A DNA stretch of 32,231 nucleotides from Micromonospora sp. KC606 (GTDB lineage Bacteria; Actinomycetota; Actinomycetes; Mycobacteriales; Micromonosporaceae): positions 1 through 32,231 of the forward strand of contig NZ_SMKN01000042.1 of assembly GCF_004348675.1 (NCBI RefSeq), written 5' to 3'. Under the pieces are notes generated by a model. That model searched no databases. It was given only the letters and a program-made list of their open reading frames with translations, and was not told where the DNA came from. Shown piece after piece: positions 22,792 through 32,201 of the stretch. The position numbers and the translations under genes were made by a program. Within the stretch, counting starts at the first letter, position 1. Every line of letters starts with the position of its first letter.

Positions 22792-23955
22792 GTGGAACTG
22801 CTGTTCGGACCGATCCGGGACTACGCCTGGGGCTCCCGTTCGGCGATCGCGGAGTTGCAGGGGCGTCCGGTGCCCAGCGACGGGCCGGAGGCGGAACTGT
22901 GGCTGGGGGCCCACCCGGGCGGCCCGGCCATGGTGGACCGCGACGGCACCCGGGTGAGCCTGCTCGACCTGCTGGTCGCCGAGCCGGGCCACTGGCTCGG
23001 CGAGGACGTGGTCGACCGGTTCGGCACCCGGCTGCCGTTCCTGATGAAGGTGCTCGCGGCGGACGCCCCGCTGAGCCTGCAGGCGCACCCGGACGCCGAG
23101 CAGGCCCGCGCGGGGCACGCGGTGGACGCGATGCGCACCGCCGGGCACCGTAACTACGTCGACCCGTACCACAAGCCGGAACTGCTGGTGGCCGTGTCGC
23201 CGATGGAGGCGCTCTGCGGTTTCCGCGATCCGGTCGAGTCGGCGGAGGTGCTCGCCGCGTTCGGCGTACCCGCGCTGGAGCCGGTGGTGGCGGCGCTGCG
23301 CACCGGGGCGGCGGGGCTGCGGGACGCCGTACGCCGGCTGTTGACCTGGCCTGCGGCGGAGCGTGCGGGGCTGGTCGCGGCGGTGGCGGCTGCCGACGTC
23401 GTCGGCCCGGACGCGGAGTTGGCACGCGCCCTCGCGGCCCGCTACCCCGGTGACCCGGGGGTGCTGGTGGCGCTGCTGCTGCACCACGTGAAGCTGGCGC
23501 CGGGGGAGGGGATCTGGATGCCGGCGGGCAACCTGCACGCCTACCTGCGGGGCACCGGGGTGGAGGTGATGGCGGCGAGCGACAACGTGCTGCGCGGCGG
23601 GCTCACCCCGAAGCACGTGGACGTCGACGAGTTGCTGCGGGTGCTGCGCTTCGAGGTGCTGGCCGAGCCGGTGGTGCGGGCGCGGCCGGTGGCGCCGGGA
23701 GTGGTCTGCTGGCCGGTGCCGGTGGACGATTTCGCGCTGCACCGGGTGACCGTGGGCGCGGGCACGCCGCAGGTGCGGTTGCCGCTGCCGGGGCCCCGGG
23801 TGGTGCTCTGCCGGGCCGGCGAACTCGCGGTTGACGACGGTGCGGGTGCGGTCACCCTGGGGGCCGGGCGGGCGGCCGTGGGTACGGCCGCTGCGGAGCC
23901 GCTGGTCTTCACCGGTGAGGGTGAGGCGTTCGTCGCCACCTGCGGTGCGTCCTAA
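22792..23955 (+). CDS. manA: Mannose-6-phosphate isomerase, class I
   Basis: Converts fructose-6-phosphate and mannose-6-phosphate; zinc enzyme, cytoplasmic, 387 aa. The start MELLFGPIRDYAWGSRSAI is classic. Zinc ligands are Gln97 and His99 in SLQAHPD, Glu130 in YHKPELL and His249 in PAGNLHAY. The conserved SDNVLRGGLTPKHVDVDEL follows with the active-site Arg. A C-terminal cupin part (about 300-387) completes the fold. GTG start 2 bases after the CDF stop. It pairs with manB to feed GDP-mannose synthesis. Confidence 0.94.
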   Translation: MELLFGPIRDYAWGSRSAIAELQGRPVPSDGPEAELWLGAHPGGPAMVDRDGTRVSLLDLLVAEPGHWLGEDVVDRFGTRLPFLMKVLAADAPLSLQAHPDAEQARAGHAVDAMRTAGHRNYVDPYHKPELLVAVSPMEALCGFRDPVESAEVLAAFGVPALEPVVAALRTGAAGLRDAVRRLLTWPAAERAGLVAAVAAADVVGPDAELARALAARYPGDPGVLVALLLHHVKLAPGEGIWMPAGNLHAYLRGTGVEVMAASDNVLRGGLTPKHVDVDELLRVLRFEVLAEPVVRARPVAPGVVCWPVPVDDFALHRVTVGAGTPQVRLPLPGPRVVLCRAGELAVDDGAGAVTLGAGRAAVGTAAAEPLVFTGEGEAFVATCGAS

Positions 23956-24002
23956 CTGGGCATCTGCTCCATCTCGTCCTGCTCATCGAGTTCGCCTCGC
24001 TG

Positions 24003-24016
24003 CCCGCTGGAGCGGG
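24003..24016 (+). terminator. Short GC hairpin after manA
   Basis: CCCGC-TGGA-GCGGG (24004-based stem; outer T/A also pair) lies about 48 bases past the manA stop and before the next promoter. No T-run; weak evidence. Confidence 0.3.
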
Positions 24017-24035
24017 ACCGCGGGCGCGGACTCTA

Positions 24036-24064
24036 TTGACATGCCCGTAGCCGGAACTTAATCT
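24036..24064 (+). promoter_or_regulatory. Strong sigma-70-type promoter of the glycosidase gene
   Basis: TTGACA (24036-24041), an exact 17-base spacer and TAATCT (24059-24064). It is the clearest promoter in the window. Transcription would start near 24071, leaving a leader of about 135 bases. Confidence 0.75.
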
Positions 24065-24075
24065 CCCGGACAAGG

Positions 24076-24087
24076 CGAATCGGTTCG
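24076..24087. promoter_or_regulatory. Operator 1, LacI-type
   Basis: CGAATCGGTTCG lies just after the predicted transcription start and differs from operator 2 by one base. The central CG and dyad symmetry are typical of LacI/GalR-family operators of sugar genes. Confidence 0.6.
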
Positions 24088-24163
24088 ACTGGCCAACCTC
24101 GATCCGCTTCCTCGCTTCTCCTGCGAACTTGCTGCTGGCCGTGCAGCAGAGCAGCGCAAAACT

Positions 24164-24175
24164 CGAATCGATTCG
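24164..24175. promoter_or_regulatory. Operator 2, LacI-type
   Basis: CGAATCGATTCG is a perfect 12-bp palindrome 88 bases after operator 1, in the leader and 31 bases before the ATG. The 88-bp spacing would allow loop formation. Confidence 0.6.
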
Positions 24176-24206
24176 TAAATCCGCTCCACTGGGACGGGAG
24201 AACTCG

Positions 24207-27200
24207 ATGCTCGCTCACCGAAGCCGGCGTACGCGCCGGCTGACAACGCACGCCACCCTCCTGGGGCTGGCTGTGGCGCTGGCTGTGCCGGCCCCGCCCG
24301 CGCTGTCGGCCGAACCGGCAGCCAACCTCGTCCTGCACTACGACTTCGAAGGCAACCTGTCCACCGGGGTGGTCACCGACCGCTCACCGTCGCGGCTCAA
24401 CGGGACGTTGATCAACCCGGGTTCGGCGAGCACCGCCGCGGGCCCGAACGGCTCGCAGGCGCTGGTCCTGCCCGGCGGCGCGAGCACCTCGACGACGGCG
24501 CCACACGTCCGGATCCCGAACGGCCTGTTCAAGAACCGCTCAGCGGTGACCATCTCCGCGTGGTTGAAGTGGTCGGGCGGGCCGGACTTCCAGTGGGTCT
24601 ACAACCTCGGCAAGGATCTCCACACCGCCACGTTCGTGACCCCGTCCTTCCAGGGGGACGCGACGACCCGGTCGTCGATCAAGCCGGTCAACGGCAGCGC
24701 CGAGGTCGGCGTACCGGCGGCGCAGAAGCTGCCCGTGGGCCAGTGGGTCAACCTGGTGACCGCGATCGACGGCCAGACGATCACGTACTACCTCAACGGC
24801 GTGAAGGTCGGCAGCCGTACCGCCAGCATCAACCTGGCCGCGGTGATGCACTCCGACTCGAACACCACCTCGGGCTTCCTGGGCAGGGCATTCTGGAGTG
24901 GACACCCGTTCCTGGCCGGTGCGCTGGACGACTTCCGGGTGTACGACGCCGCGCTCACCGCGAGCGAGGTGGCCGGCCTCGCGGGCGACCGGCTCGCCAC
25001 GTTGATCGACCCGGCACAGACGTCGTACCCCATCACCGTCCCGGTCGGCACGGCGCCCAGCCTGCCCACCACCTTCGACGGTCGGTACACCGACGGCATC
25101 GCCCGCCGGTACGCGATCACCTGGCCGGCGGTCGACCCGGCGAAGTACGCCACCCGGAACCAGTTCACGGTCACCGGCACGGTCGACGGCATCGGCACCC
25201 AGGTCCAAGCCGTCGTCACGGTGGTCGCCGCCGGTGACCTCACCGTCAACCTCGGTGTCGATACCGGTGCTTACCACGGCGGCGCCTCCGGAACGCTCTA
25301 CGGCCTGTACGGCGAGGGGCTGCCGACGCGGAACCTGATCGAGGGCATCAACCTGCGTACCGTCTCCACGAAGGCGCAGGACGGGCCGCAGCACCCGGGC
25401 GCCGACGCGCTGGAGGTGGTCAAGCCGCTCGCCGACGCGACCGACGGCGACGTCTACATCTACATGACCGACATCTACCGGGGCTTCCCGTACCAGTGGC
25501 CGGGCAACACGCCGCAGGAGCGGCTGAACGACTACAAGCAGAAGATCGCCAAGCAGGTCGACCAGGTGCTCCAACTCCCGGCGCAGTACCAGGACAACAT
25601 CGTGTTCGTGCCGTTCAACGAGCCCGAGGGCAACATGTTCGGCACCGGGACGTGGAGCTACAACAAGATCAGCTGGCTCAACGACCCGCAGTACTTCCTC
25701 AGCGCCTGGGACGAGGTGTACGCGCTGATCAAGCGTAAGATGCCCACCGCCCGCATCGCCGGTCCGAACACCAGCGTGCTGTACAACCAGGTGCAGGGTT
25801 TCCTGCGGCACACGGTGTCGAAGGGCACGGTGCCGGAGGTGATGACCTGGCACGAGCTGAGCAACCCGGCGCAGGTGCGCACCAGTGTCGCGAAGTACCG
25901 CGGCTGGGAGAGGTCGATCTTCCAGGGCACCGTGTACCAGGGCCGGCAGCTGCCGATCAACGTCAACGAGTACGCGTTCAACTACCACACCTCGGTGCCG
26001 GGGCAGATGATCCAGTGGATCTCGGCGATCGAGGAGTCGAAGATCGACGCGGACATCGCGTACTGGAACATCGACGGGAACCTGTCCGACTCGGCGGTGC
26101 AGGCCAACCGCGCGAACGGGCAGTGGTGGCTGCTCAACGCGTACGGGCAGATGAGCGGCCGGACGGTGCAGGTGACTCCGCCGCGGCCGAACGTCAGCTA
26201 CACGCTGCAGGGCGTGGCCACGCTGGACACTGCGAAGTCGCAGGCCAGAGCCATCTTCGGCGGCTCGTCGGGCAACGCGTACGTCCAGTTCCGCGGCATC
26301 GACAGCGCCGTGTTCGGCCAGAAGGTGCACGCGCTGGTCCAGGAGATCCCGTGGACCGGTCAGATCGGTGACTCGGCCCAGCCCGAGGTGGTCGCCGAAC
26401 TCGACGCGACCGTGGTCAACGGCGCAGTGGCGTTCGACTTCGGCAACACGCTGCCGGCGCTGAAGGAGTCCTCGGCGTACCAGGTCATCCTGACCCCGGG
26501 AAGCTCGGCGACCTCGAACGCGGTCAAGCCGAAGCTGTGGCAGGCCACGTACGAGGCGGAGAACGCCGCGCACACCGGCACCGGCTGGTCGCGCAACGGG
26601 CCGGAGGGCACCCCGTCCGACGTGTCGAAGTTCTACACCTCCGGCACGTACAACGTCGGCGGGCTGCGCACCGGCTCGGACGTGGCGCTCAACTTCACGG
26701 TCTCCGTGCCGCAGAACGGCACGTACGACCTGAGCGTCTTCGCCAACTCGCTCAACACCTACAACCTGATCGCCGAGCAGGGCCCGACCAACATCTTCCT
26801 GCGCGTCGACGGCGGCGCCGAGCAGGAGCTCCACATGCCGCTGGGCTACAAGTGGGTGGTCTGGGACCATGCCGACACCAAGGTCAACCTGACCGCGGGC
26901 AGCCACACGATCACCCTGGCGGCGCGCAACCTCAGCGGGACACGCACCACCAAGGGCGACGTGATCATTGACAAGATCGACCTGTCGCTGCCCAACCCGG
27001 CCGCCGCGCAGGCGATCTACGAGGCCGAGCACGCCACCCTCGCCGGCGGCGCCCGGACCCTCTACAACCAGACCGGCGTGTCCGGTGCCGGCGTGGCCGC
27101 GATCCGCCAGGGGCAGTCGGTCAACTTCTGGGTCTACTCGCCGGGGGATGGTGAGTCCGCGATCGACGTGGACGTGGTGGGCAGCGCCGATGCCGGGCTC

Positions 27201-27863
27201 TCGGTCAACGGTCAGAACGTCGGCGACATCACCGCCGCCAAGCGCGTCAGGGTGTTCCTGTCCGGCGGCATCAACAAGATCACGCTGACCGGCAAGAGCA
27301 CCACCGACACCCGGGTGGACCGGCTGCGGGTGCAGCGCACCCAGGGCACCCTGGTGCCCACCTGGTACGAGGCGGAAAACGCCCAGCGGGCCGGTACGGC
27401 GGCGATCGCCAACTACTCGCTGGCCAGCGGCGGCAGGGCGGTGACCGGAGTCGGCGGCGCTCCGGGCAACGGCAACACGCTGACCTTCGACGCCACCGTC
27501 ACCAAGGCCGGCGTGTACGCGCTTACCGTGCGCTTCTCCAACCCGGAACAGGCGCCGGCCACGCACTACAACCCGGACCCGCTGGCCCGCCACGCGGACA
27601 TCTCGATCAACGGCCAGGTACGGCGGGTCATGTTCCCGCACTCGTTCCATGCCAACAACTTCTGGGAGCTGACCATCCCGGTCCAGCTCGTCCAGGGGCA
27701 GAACAGCATCAGGTTCTCCGCCGCGGAGCTGCCGAACTTCGACGGCACGACGTACGCCTCGGACACCTTCCCCGGGGTACTGCTGCGGTCGAAGCAGGCG
27801 CCCGTCGTGGACCGGATCGGGGTGACGCCGTTCGCCGACACCCTGGGTCCGCTGGTGGGCTGA
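24207..27863 (+). CDS. Large secreted multidomain glycoside hydrolase-like protein
   Basis: 1218 aa; ATG 24207 with GGGAG 6 bases upstream; signal peptide about 1-34 (cleavage after LSA). Domains: LamG/jelly-roll (about 40-245, LVLHYDFEGN, then GALDDFRVYDAAL); Ig-like Big_4 (about 265-350, YPITVPVGTAPSLPT); a TIM-barrel-like catalytic region (about 355-660) with candidate acid/base Glu472 in VPFNEPEGN and candidate nucleophile Glu588 in INVNEYAF, as in clan GH-A enzymes such as GH39; a beta-sandwich after it; then three CBM6/35-like modules, each starting YEAENA or YEAEHA (about 787, 937 and 1055). It likely degrades a plant or fungal polysaccharide outside the cell; the substrate is unknown. 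Strong promoter with two LacI-type operators upstream. Confidence 0.8.
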   Translation: MLAHRSRRTRRLTTHATLLGLAVALAVPAPPALSAEPAANLVLHYDFEGNLSTGVVTDRSPSRLNGTLINPGSASTAAGPNGSQALVLPGGASTSTTAPHVRIPNGLFKNRSAVTISAWLKWSGGPDFQWVYNLGKDLHTATFVTPSFQGDATTRSSIKPVNGSAEVGVPAAQKLPVGQWVNLVTAIDGQTITYYLNGVKVGSRTASINLAAVMHSDSNTTSGFLGRAFWSGHPFLAGALDDFRVYDAALTASEVAGLAGDRLATLIDPAQTSYPITVPVGTAPSLPTTFDGRYTDGIARRYAITWPAVDPAKYATRNQFTVTGTVDGIGTQVQAVVTVVAAGDLTVNLGVDTGAYHGGASGTLYGLYGEGLPTRNLIEGINLRTVSTKAQDGPQHPGADALEVVKPLADATDGDVYIYMTDIYRGFPYQWPGNTPQERLNDYKQKIAKQVDQVLQLPAQYQDNIVFVPFNEPEGNMFGTGTWSYNKISWLNDPQYFLSAWDEVYALIKRKMPTARIAGPNTSVLYNQVQGFLRHTVSKGTVPEVMTWHELSNPAQVRTSVAKYRGWERSIFQGTVYQGRQLPINVNEYAFNYHTSVPGQMIQWISAIEESKIDADIAYWNIDGNLSDSAVQANRANGQWWLLNAYGQMSGRTVQVTPPRPNVSYTLQGVATLDTAKSQARAIFGGSSGNAYVQFRGIDSAVFGQKVHALVQEIPWTGQIGDSAQPEVVAELDATVVNGAVAFDFGNTLPALKESSAYQVILTPGSSATSNAVKPKLWQATYEAENAAHTGTGWSRNGPEGTPSDVSKFYTSGTYNVGGLRTGSDVALNFTVSVPQNGTYDLSVFANSLNTYNLIAEQGPTNIFLRVDGGAEQELHMPLGYKWVVWDHADTKVNLTAGSHTITLAARNLSGTRTTKGDVIIDKIDLSLPNPAAAQAIYEAEHATLAGGARTLYNQTGVSGAGVAAIRQGQSVNFWVYSPGDGESAIDVDVVGSADAGLSVNGQNVGDITAAKRVRVFLSGGINKITLTGKSTTDTRVDRLRVQRTQGTLVPTWYEAENAQRAGTAAIANYSLASGGRAVTGVGGAPGNGNTLTFDATVTKAGVYALTVRFSNPEQAPATHYNPDPLARHADISINGQVRRVMFPHSFHANNFWELTIPVQLVQGQNSIRFSAAELPNFDGTTYASDTFPGVLLRSKQAPVVDRIGVTPFADTLGPLVG

Positions 27864-28234
27864 CCGGCGGGGCCGTTTCCTGCCGGGCGGCCTCAAGCTG
27901 ACCGACACGAGTCCGACTTTTCCGAAATAACTTGACGCGGTCGTGTCTGTCTGTGACTCTATGGGTACGCAGCGTTGTCGCGACGACAGTCCGGGAGCGC
28001 GCGGGGGAACCAAACCGGGGGGATGCACGGGGCGGCCGGCGGTGGACGGGATACCTGTCCACACCGACCGCCCCGTGCGCTGTCCGCCGCCGCAACCCGC
28101 GCCGGGATCGATGCCCCCGTTCGGGGCCGGCGGCGTGCCGGCAGGGCGTAGTGCCGTCGGCGGCGGTGCCCCCCACCGCCACGGGGCACGCGCGTAAGGT
28201 GGAAGGTCGTGCACATCGTTCGACAGGAGCTTCC
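27864..28234 (+). promoter_or_regulatory. Long structured leader region of sahH
   Basis: 371 bases without a gene. A weak hairpin GGCCG/CGGCC (27871-27875, 27888-27892) may end the previous transcript. TTGACG (27932-27937) is a good -35, but the -10 (around GACTCTAT) is poor. A near-palindrome centred on GTCGCGAC (27977-27984) lies just downstream. Strong pairing follows: GCACGGGGCGG (28025-28035) with CCGCCCCGTGC (28068-28078), enclosing GTGGAC/GTCCAC (28042-28047, 28057-28062). Then come CCCCG-TT-CGGGG (about 28113-28124) and GTGCCCC/GGGGCAC (28166-28172, 28183-28189). This suggests a regulatory leader of about 265 bases, not matching a riboswitch class I know. Confidence 0.5.
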
Positions 28235-29722
<1,488 letters not shown>

Positions 29723-29736
29723 GTTGTTCCACTCGC

Positions 29737-29767
29737 ACCGGGTCGGCCGCCGTGCGGCCGGCCCGGT
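29737..29767 (+). terminator. Strong terminator hairpin after sahH
   Basis: A 14-bp stem with one G-U pair: 29737-29750 (ACCGGGTCGGCCGC) and 29754-29767, loop CGT. It starts 14 bases after the sahH stop and is followed by a pyrimidine-rich CTGCTTTC. Confidence 0.75.
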
Positions 29768-29896
29768 CTGCTTTCGGGTACGCCGCGTCCGTGTCCCCCG
29801 GCGCTGCGCGCCGGCTCCCGGCGCCCGGCAAACCCGCTCAGGCAGCGCACGCCTTCGTCGCCCTGGCCCTGGCGATCATGGTCGGGCTGCCTCGTC

Positions 29897-30055
29897 TCAG
29901 CGCGGGCCGGGGCGCTGCCGGTCGGGGCGGATCCAGGTCCAGACGCACCAGGCCAACCAGGCGAGCGAGACCGCGGCCGCGAGGGCACGCAGGCGCAGCG
30001 CGCTGAGGGCGACGACCACCGCCAGCACCGCCAGCCAGGGGCCGAACCCTCTCAT
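29897..30055 (-). CDS. Small two-helix membrane protein (52 aa)
   Basis: Minus-strand ORF starting MRGFGPWLAVLAVVVALSA, then RLRALAAAVSLAWLAWCVWT and a basic Pro/Arg tail. It has two hydrophobic segments with a short basic turn between them, Trp-rich in the second. SD GGGAG lies 6 bases before the ATG. The composition is what a real small membrane protein looks like, and a shadow frame would not be expected to give it. It faces the sahH terminator. Nothing convincing is upstream of it, so it probably has its own promoter. Function unknown. Confidence 0.6.
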   Translation of the reverse strand: MRGFGPWLAVLAVVVALSALRLRALAAAVSLAWLAWCVWTWIRPDRQRPGPR

Positions 30056-30316
30056 GCCCGCTCCCGGGGTGCCGGTGCCGCGCCGGCCCTCCGGTCGCCC
30101 GCTGTGGGCGCACGCCAGCCCGGTCGGAGCCGGGTCGCCGAGGTGGGGCCGGAGGTGCCTGGTGAGGACGGTCCTGCGAGGGCGAGGGTGGAGGTGATCA
30201 CGGGGTTCGTCCTGTTCGTCGGTGGGGTGCCGATGGTGTCACGGCTGCTGCGGGTGTGTCGCGCCCGGCTGAGTGGTGGCGTCGCGGCGGCAGGTTCTTC
30301 CGGTGGGAGTAGCAGC

Positions 30317-30421
30317 ATGACCACCACCCGACTCGATCGGTGGGAACGGCTTCTGGAACGCCAGCTGGCGGTGTGCCGTCGCGACCGAGGCCGCCCGCGG
30401 CGCCACCCCGCGAACTCGTGA
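30317..30421 (+). CDS. Possible small basic ORF (34 aa), or remnant
   Basis: ATG with GGTGGGAG 7 bases upstream encodes MTTTRLDRWERLLERQLAVC followed by an Arg-rich tail. The start faintly resembles the N-terminus of actinobacterial ion-channel proteins (RLDRWERRTEWPL), so it may be a decayed fragment. The rest of 30056-30476 shows no supportable gene. Confidence 0.2.
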   Translation: MTTTRLDRWERLLERQLAVCRRDRGRPRRHPANS

Positions 30422-30463
30422 CCCAGCTCAACCGCCGGTGGCATCGGTTCTCCCACCCGATTG

Positions 30464-30469
30464 GATACT
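30464..30469 (+). promoter_or_regulatory. -10 element of the OmpA-lipoprotein gene
   Basis: GATACT ends 7 bases before GTG 30477. No RBS is found for this GTG or for ATG 30498, so a leaderless start at 30477 is favoured. No clear -35. Confidence 0.4.
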
Positions 30470-30476
30470 TCGTCCC

Positions 30477-32138
30477 GTGTCGAAACTGAGCAACAACATG
30501 GTGATCGCTGGAAAGCGTGTGGTGCTCACCGTCGGTCTACTCGCCGCGGTGACCGCGTGCACCGGCAGGACGGGGATGGGGGACGCGCCAGCCGATGCCC
30601 CCGCGAGCAGCGGTGGGACAGTCGCGCTCGGGCGGGCGTCGAACATCGCCCGCGACGGGATCTTCGACGTGAGCCGAACCAACGAGGCGAAGTTCCGGGT
30701 CCAGATCGACGGTGTGTTGAGCGGCCCGAAGCGGACGGTGCTGCGGGTCACCGTGACCAACCTGGAAGCCACCGAGCAGTTGGGCATCGACCGGTTCGGC
30801 GACTCCAGCTCGGACTATTCGTTCGTCGGGTTCAAGCTGCTGGACCCGGTCGGCGGCAAGCTCTACCACGCGTACCGGCTGGACAACCCGTACGGCCTGG
30901 GCTTCGGCAGCCGCCTCAACGAGATCAAGCTACAGCCCGGGGTGCACTACTCGGCGGTCGTCTACTTTCCACCGTTGCCGCAGAGCGTCACGGCGGTGAC
31001 CGTGCTGTCGCCGGGCACGACGGGTGAGTTCACCGGAGTGCCGGTCACCGCGGGCAGCTACACCGCCACACCCGCAGCCGAGGACGCGCGCGCCCGAGTT
31101 CGGCAGATCCTGGCCATCAACTCGCCGCACCCGCCGGGGACGACCGTCGAGCTGCCCGCGGTCGAGCCCCCCGCCGGCGCGTTCAGCCTGGCCGCAGACG
31201 TGTCCGGGCTGGTCGTCGGTCCGGACCGGGAAACCCTCTCCTCCTCGGCGCAGACGTCGGTGGCGCTGCGCTCGGACATCCTGTTCGACTTCGGCAAGGC
31301 CACCCTGACGGCGAAGGCGCATACGCTGGTCGCCGAGGCGGCGAAGGAGATCACGGACGGCGCCGACCCGAGCCGGCCGATCAGCGTGGTCGGACACACC
31401 GACGGGAAGGGCTCCCCTTCGGACAACCAGAAGCTCTCGGAGCAGCGCGCCCAGGCCGTCGAGGCGCAGCTTCGGGCTGCGCTCGGTGGCGGTTGGCAGT
31501 TCACGGTCTCCGGCAAGGGGGAGTCCGAGCCGTTGGCCGAGGAGAGGAAACCGGACGGCTCCGACGACCCGCAGGGGCGGGCCCGCAACCGCCGGGTCGA
31601 GTTCACGTACCCACGGAAGTCGGCCACCGGCGCCGCGAACGCCGGCGGCGCCGCAGCCACGCAGGCCACCGGTGGCGGGGGTCGGCCCGCCGCGTTCCGC
31701 GCCGACAACGGCACGGTGGTGGCGGAGCGCGACGGTACGTCCGACAGCCAGACGGACTCCGTCGGCCCGGTGAAGTTCCACCTCCGGGTTTACCCGTTCT
31801 ACCGCGACGGCGGCTATCTCGTCGCGGTCTTCGACCTGGCGAACGTCTCCGGGACGAAGCTCGATCCCGGCTTGAACTACTTCCGGTCGGCCGCCTACCC
31901 CGGACCGGCGTACGCGTCGTTCGGCGTGATCGACCCGGCGACCGGCGCCGCGTACCGCACCGCGTACGTGGCGATTGCCGACAACGTGAACAGCTACCTC
32001 GACGGACAGTTGCACGGGTGGCAGACCGCGCAGCCGCAGCGGGCCTACATGTACGTACCGGCACCCCCGGCGGGCGTCACGTCGGTCACCTTCGACGCCG
32101 GACCGTTCGGCAAGATCAAGAACGTGCCGGTCAACTGA
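30477..32138 (+). CDS. OmpA-family lipoprotein with OmpA domain between two related beta domains
   Basis: 553 aa. Signal sequence with lipobox VTAC (Cys about 22-25 after the hydrophobic GKRVVLTVGLLAAVTAC), so a membrane-anchored lipoprotein. Residues about 55-210 form a beta-rich domain. About 262-380 is an OmpA-like peptidoglycan-binding domain: SDILFDFGKATLTAKAHTLV, VVGHTDGKGSPSDNQKLSEQRAQAV, QGRARNRRVEFTY. After a Gly/Ala linker, about 435-553 is a second beta domain. The two beta domains share a pattern (an F-x-x-x-V start, a mid YFGVIDP/FKLLDPVGG strand, PxPP-x-VTxVT and an NVPV/GVPV end). The OmpA part likely holds peptidoglycan; the flanking domains may bind a partner. Start chosen from the -10 just upstream. 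Confidence 0.85.
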   Translation: MSKLSNNMVIAGKRVVLTVGLLAAVTACTGRTGMGDAPADAPASSGGTVALGRASNIARDGIFDVSRTNEAKFRVQIDGVLSGPKRTVLRVTVTNLEATEQLGIDRFGDSSSDYSFVGFKLLDPVGGKLYHAYRLDNPYGLGFGSRLNEIKLQPGVHYSAVVYFPPLPQSVTAVTVLSPGTTGEFTGVPVTAGSYTATPAAEDARARVRQILAINSPHPPGTTVELPAVEPPAGAFSLAADVSGLVVGPDRETLSSSAQTSVALRSDILFDFGKATLTAKAHTLVAEAAKEITDGADPSRPISVVGHTDGKGSPSDNQKLSEQRAQAVEAQLRAALGGGWQFTVSGKGESEPLAEERKPDGSDDPQGRARNRRVEFTYPRKSATGAANAGGAAATQATGGGGRPAAFRADNGTVVAERDGTSDSQTDSVGPVKFHLRVYPFYRDGGYLVAVFDLANVSGTKLDPGLNYFRSAAYPGPAYASFGVIDPATGAAYRTAYVAIADNVNSYLDGQLHGWQTAQPQRAYMYVPAPPAGVTSVTFDAGPFGKIKNVPVN

Positions 32139-32143
32139 AGAGC

Positions 32144-32201
32144 CCGGCCAGTGGCCCTGGCTGCCGACCGGCCTGCCGGAGAGCCGGTTTGGACTGGCCG
32201 G
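32144..32201 (+). terminator. Terminator-like structure after the OmpA gene
   Basis: CCGGCCAGT (32144-32152) pairs with ACTGGCCGG (32193-32201). Inside, ACCGGC/GCCGGT (about 32167-32188) makes a second stem. It begins 5 bases after the stop. The remaining 30 bases of the window show nothing. Confidence 0.5.

Noticed and set aside
24540..28214. Very long open frame on the minus strand opposite the glycosidase gene
   Set aside because: High-GC codon bias leaves the antisense frame open; the translation is His/Arg/Val-rich without domains, while the plus strand has a signal peptide, RBS and recognisable modules.
27932..28234. N-terminal extension of sahH (frame is open upstream)
   Set aside because: The extension is Arg/Pro-rich and covers the strong hairpins; SahH proteins start near ATG 28235, which has a good RBS.
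27960..28234. Known SAH or SAM riboswitch
   Set aside because: The conserved GAGGAGCGCUGC and CAGGCUCG-type segments of the SAH class, and the SAM-class cores I know, are not visible.
30052..30456. 134-codon minus-strand frame before the 52-aa membrane gene, joined by ATGA
   Set aside because: Ser/Arg/Pro-rich composition with no domain or helix pattern and no clear RBS; it looks like a chance open frame despite the overlap.
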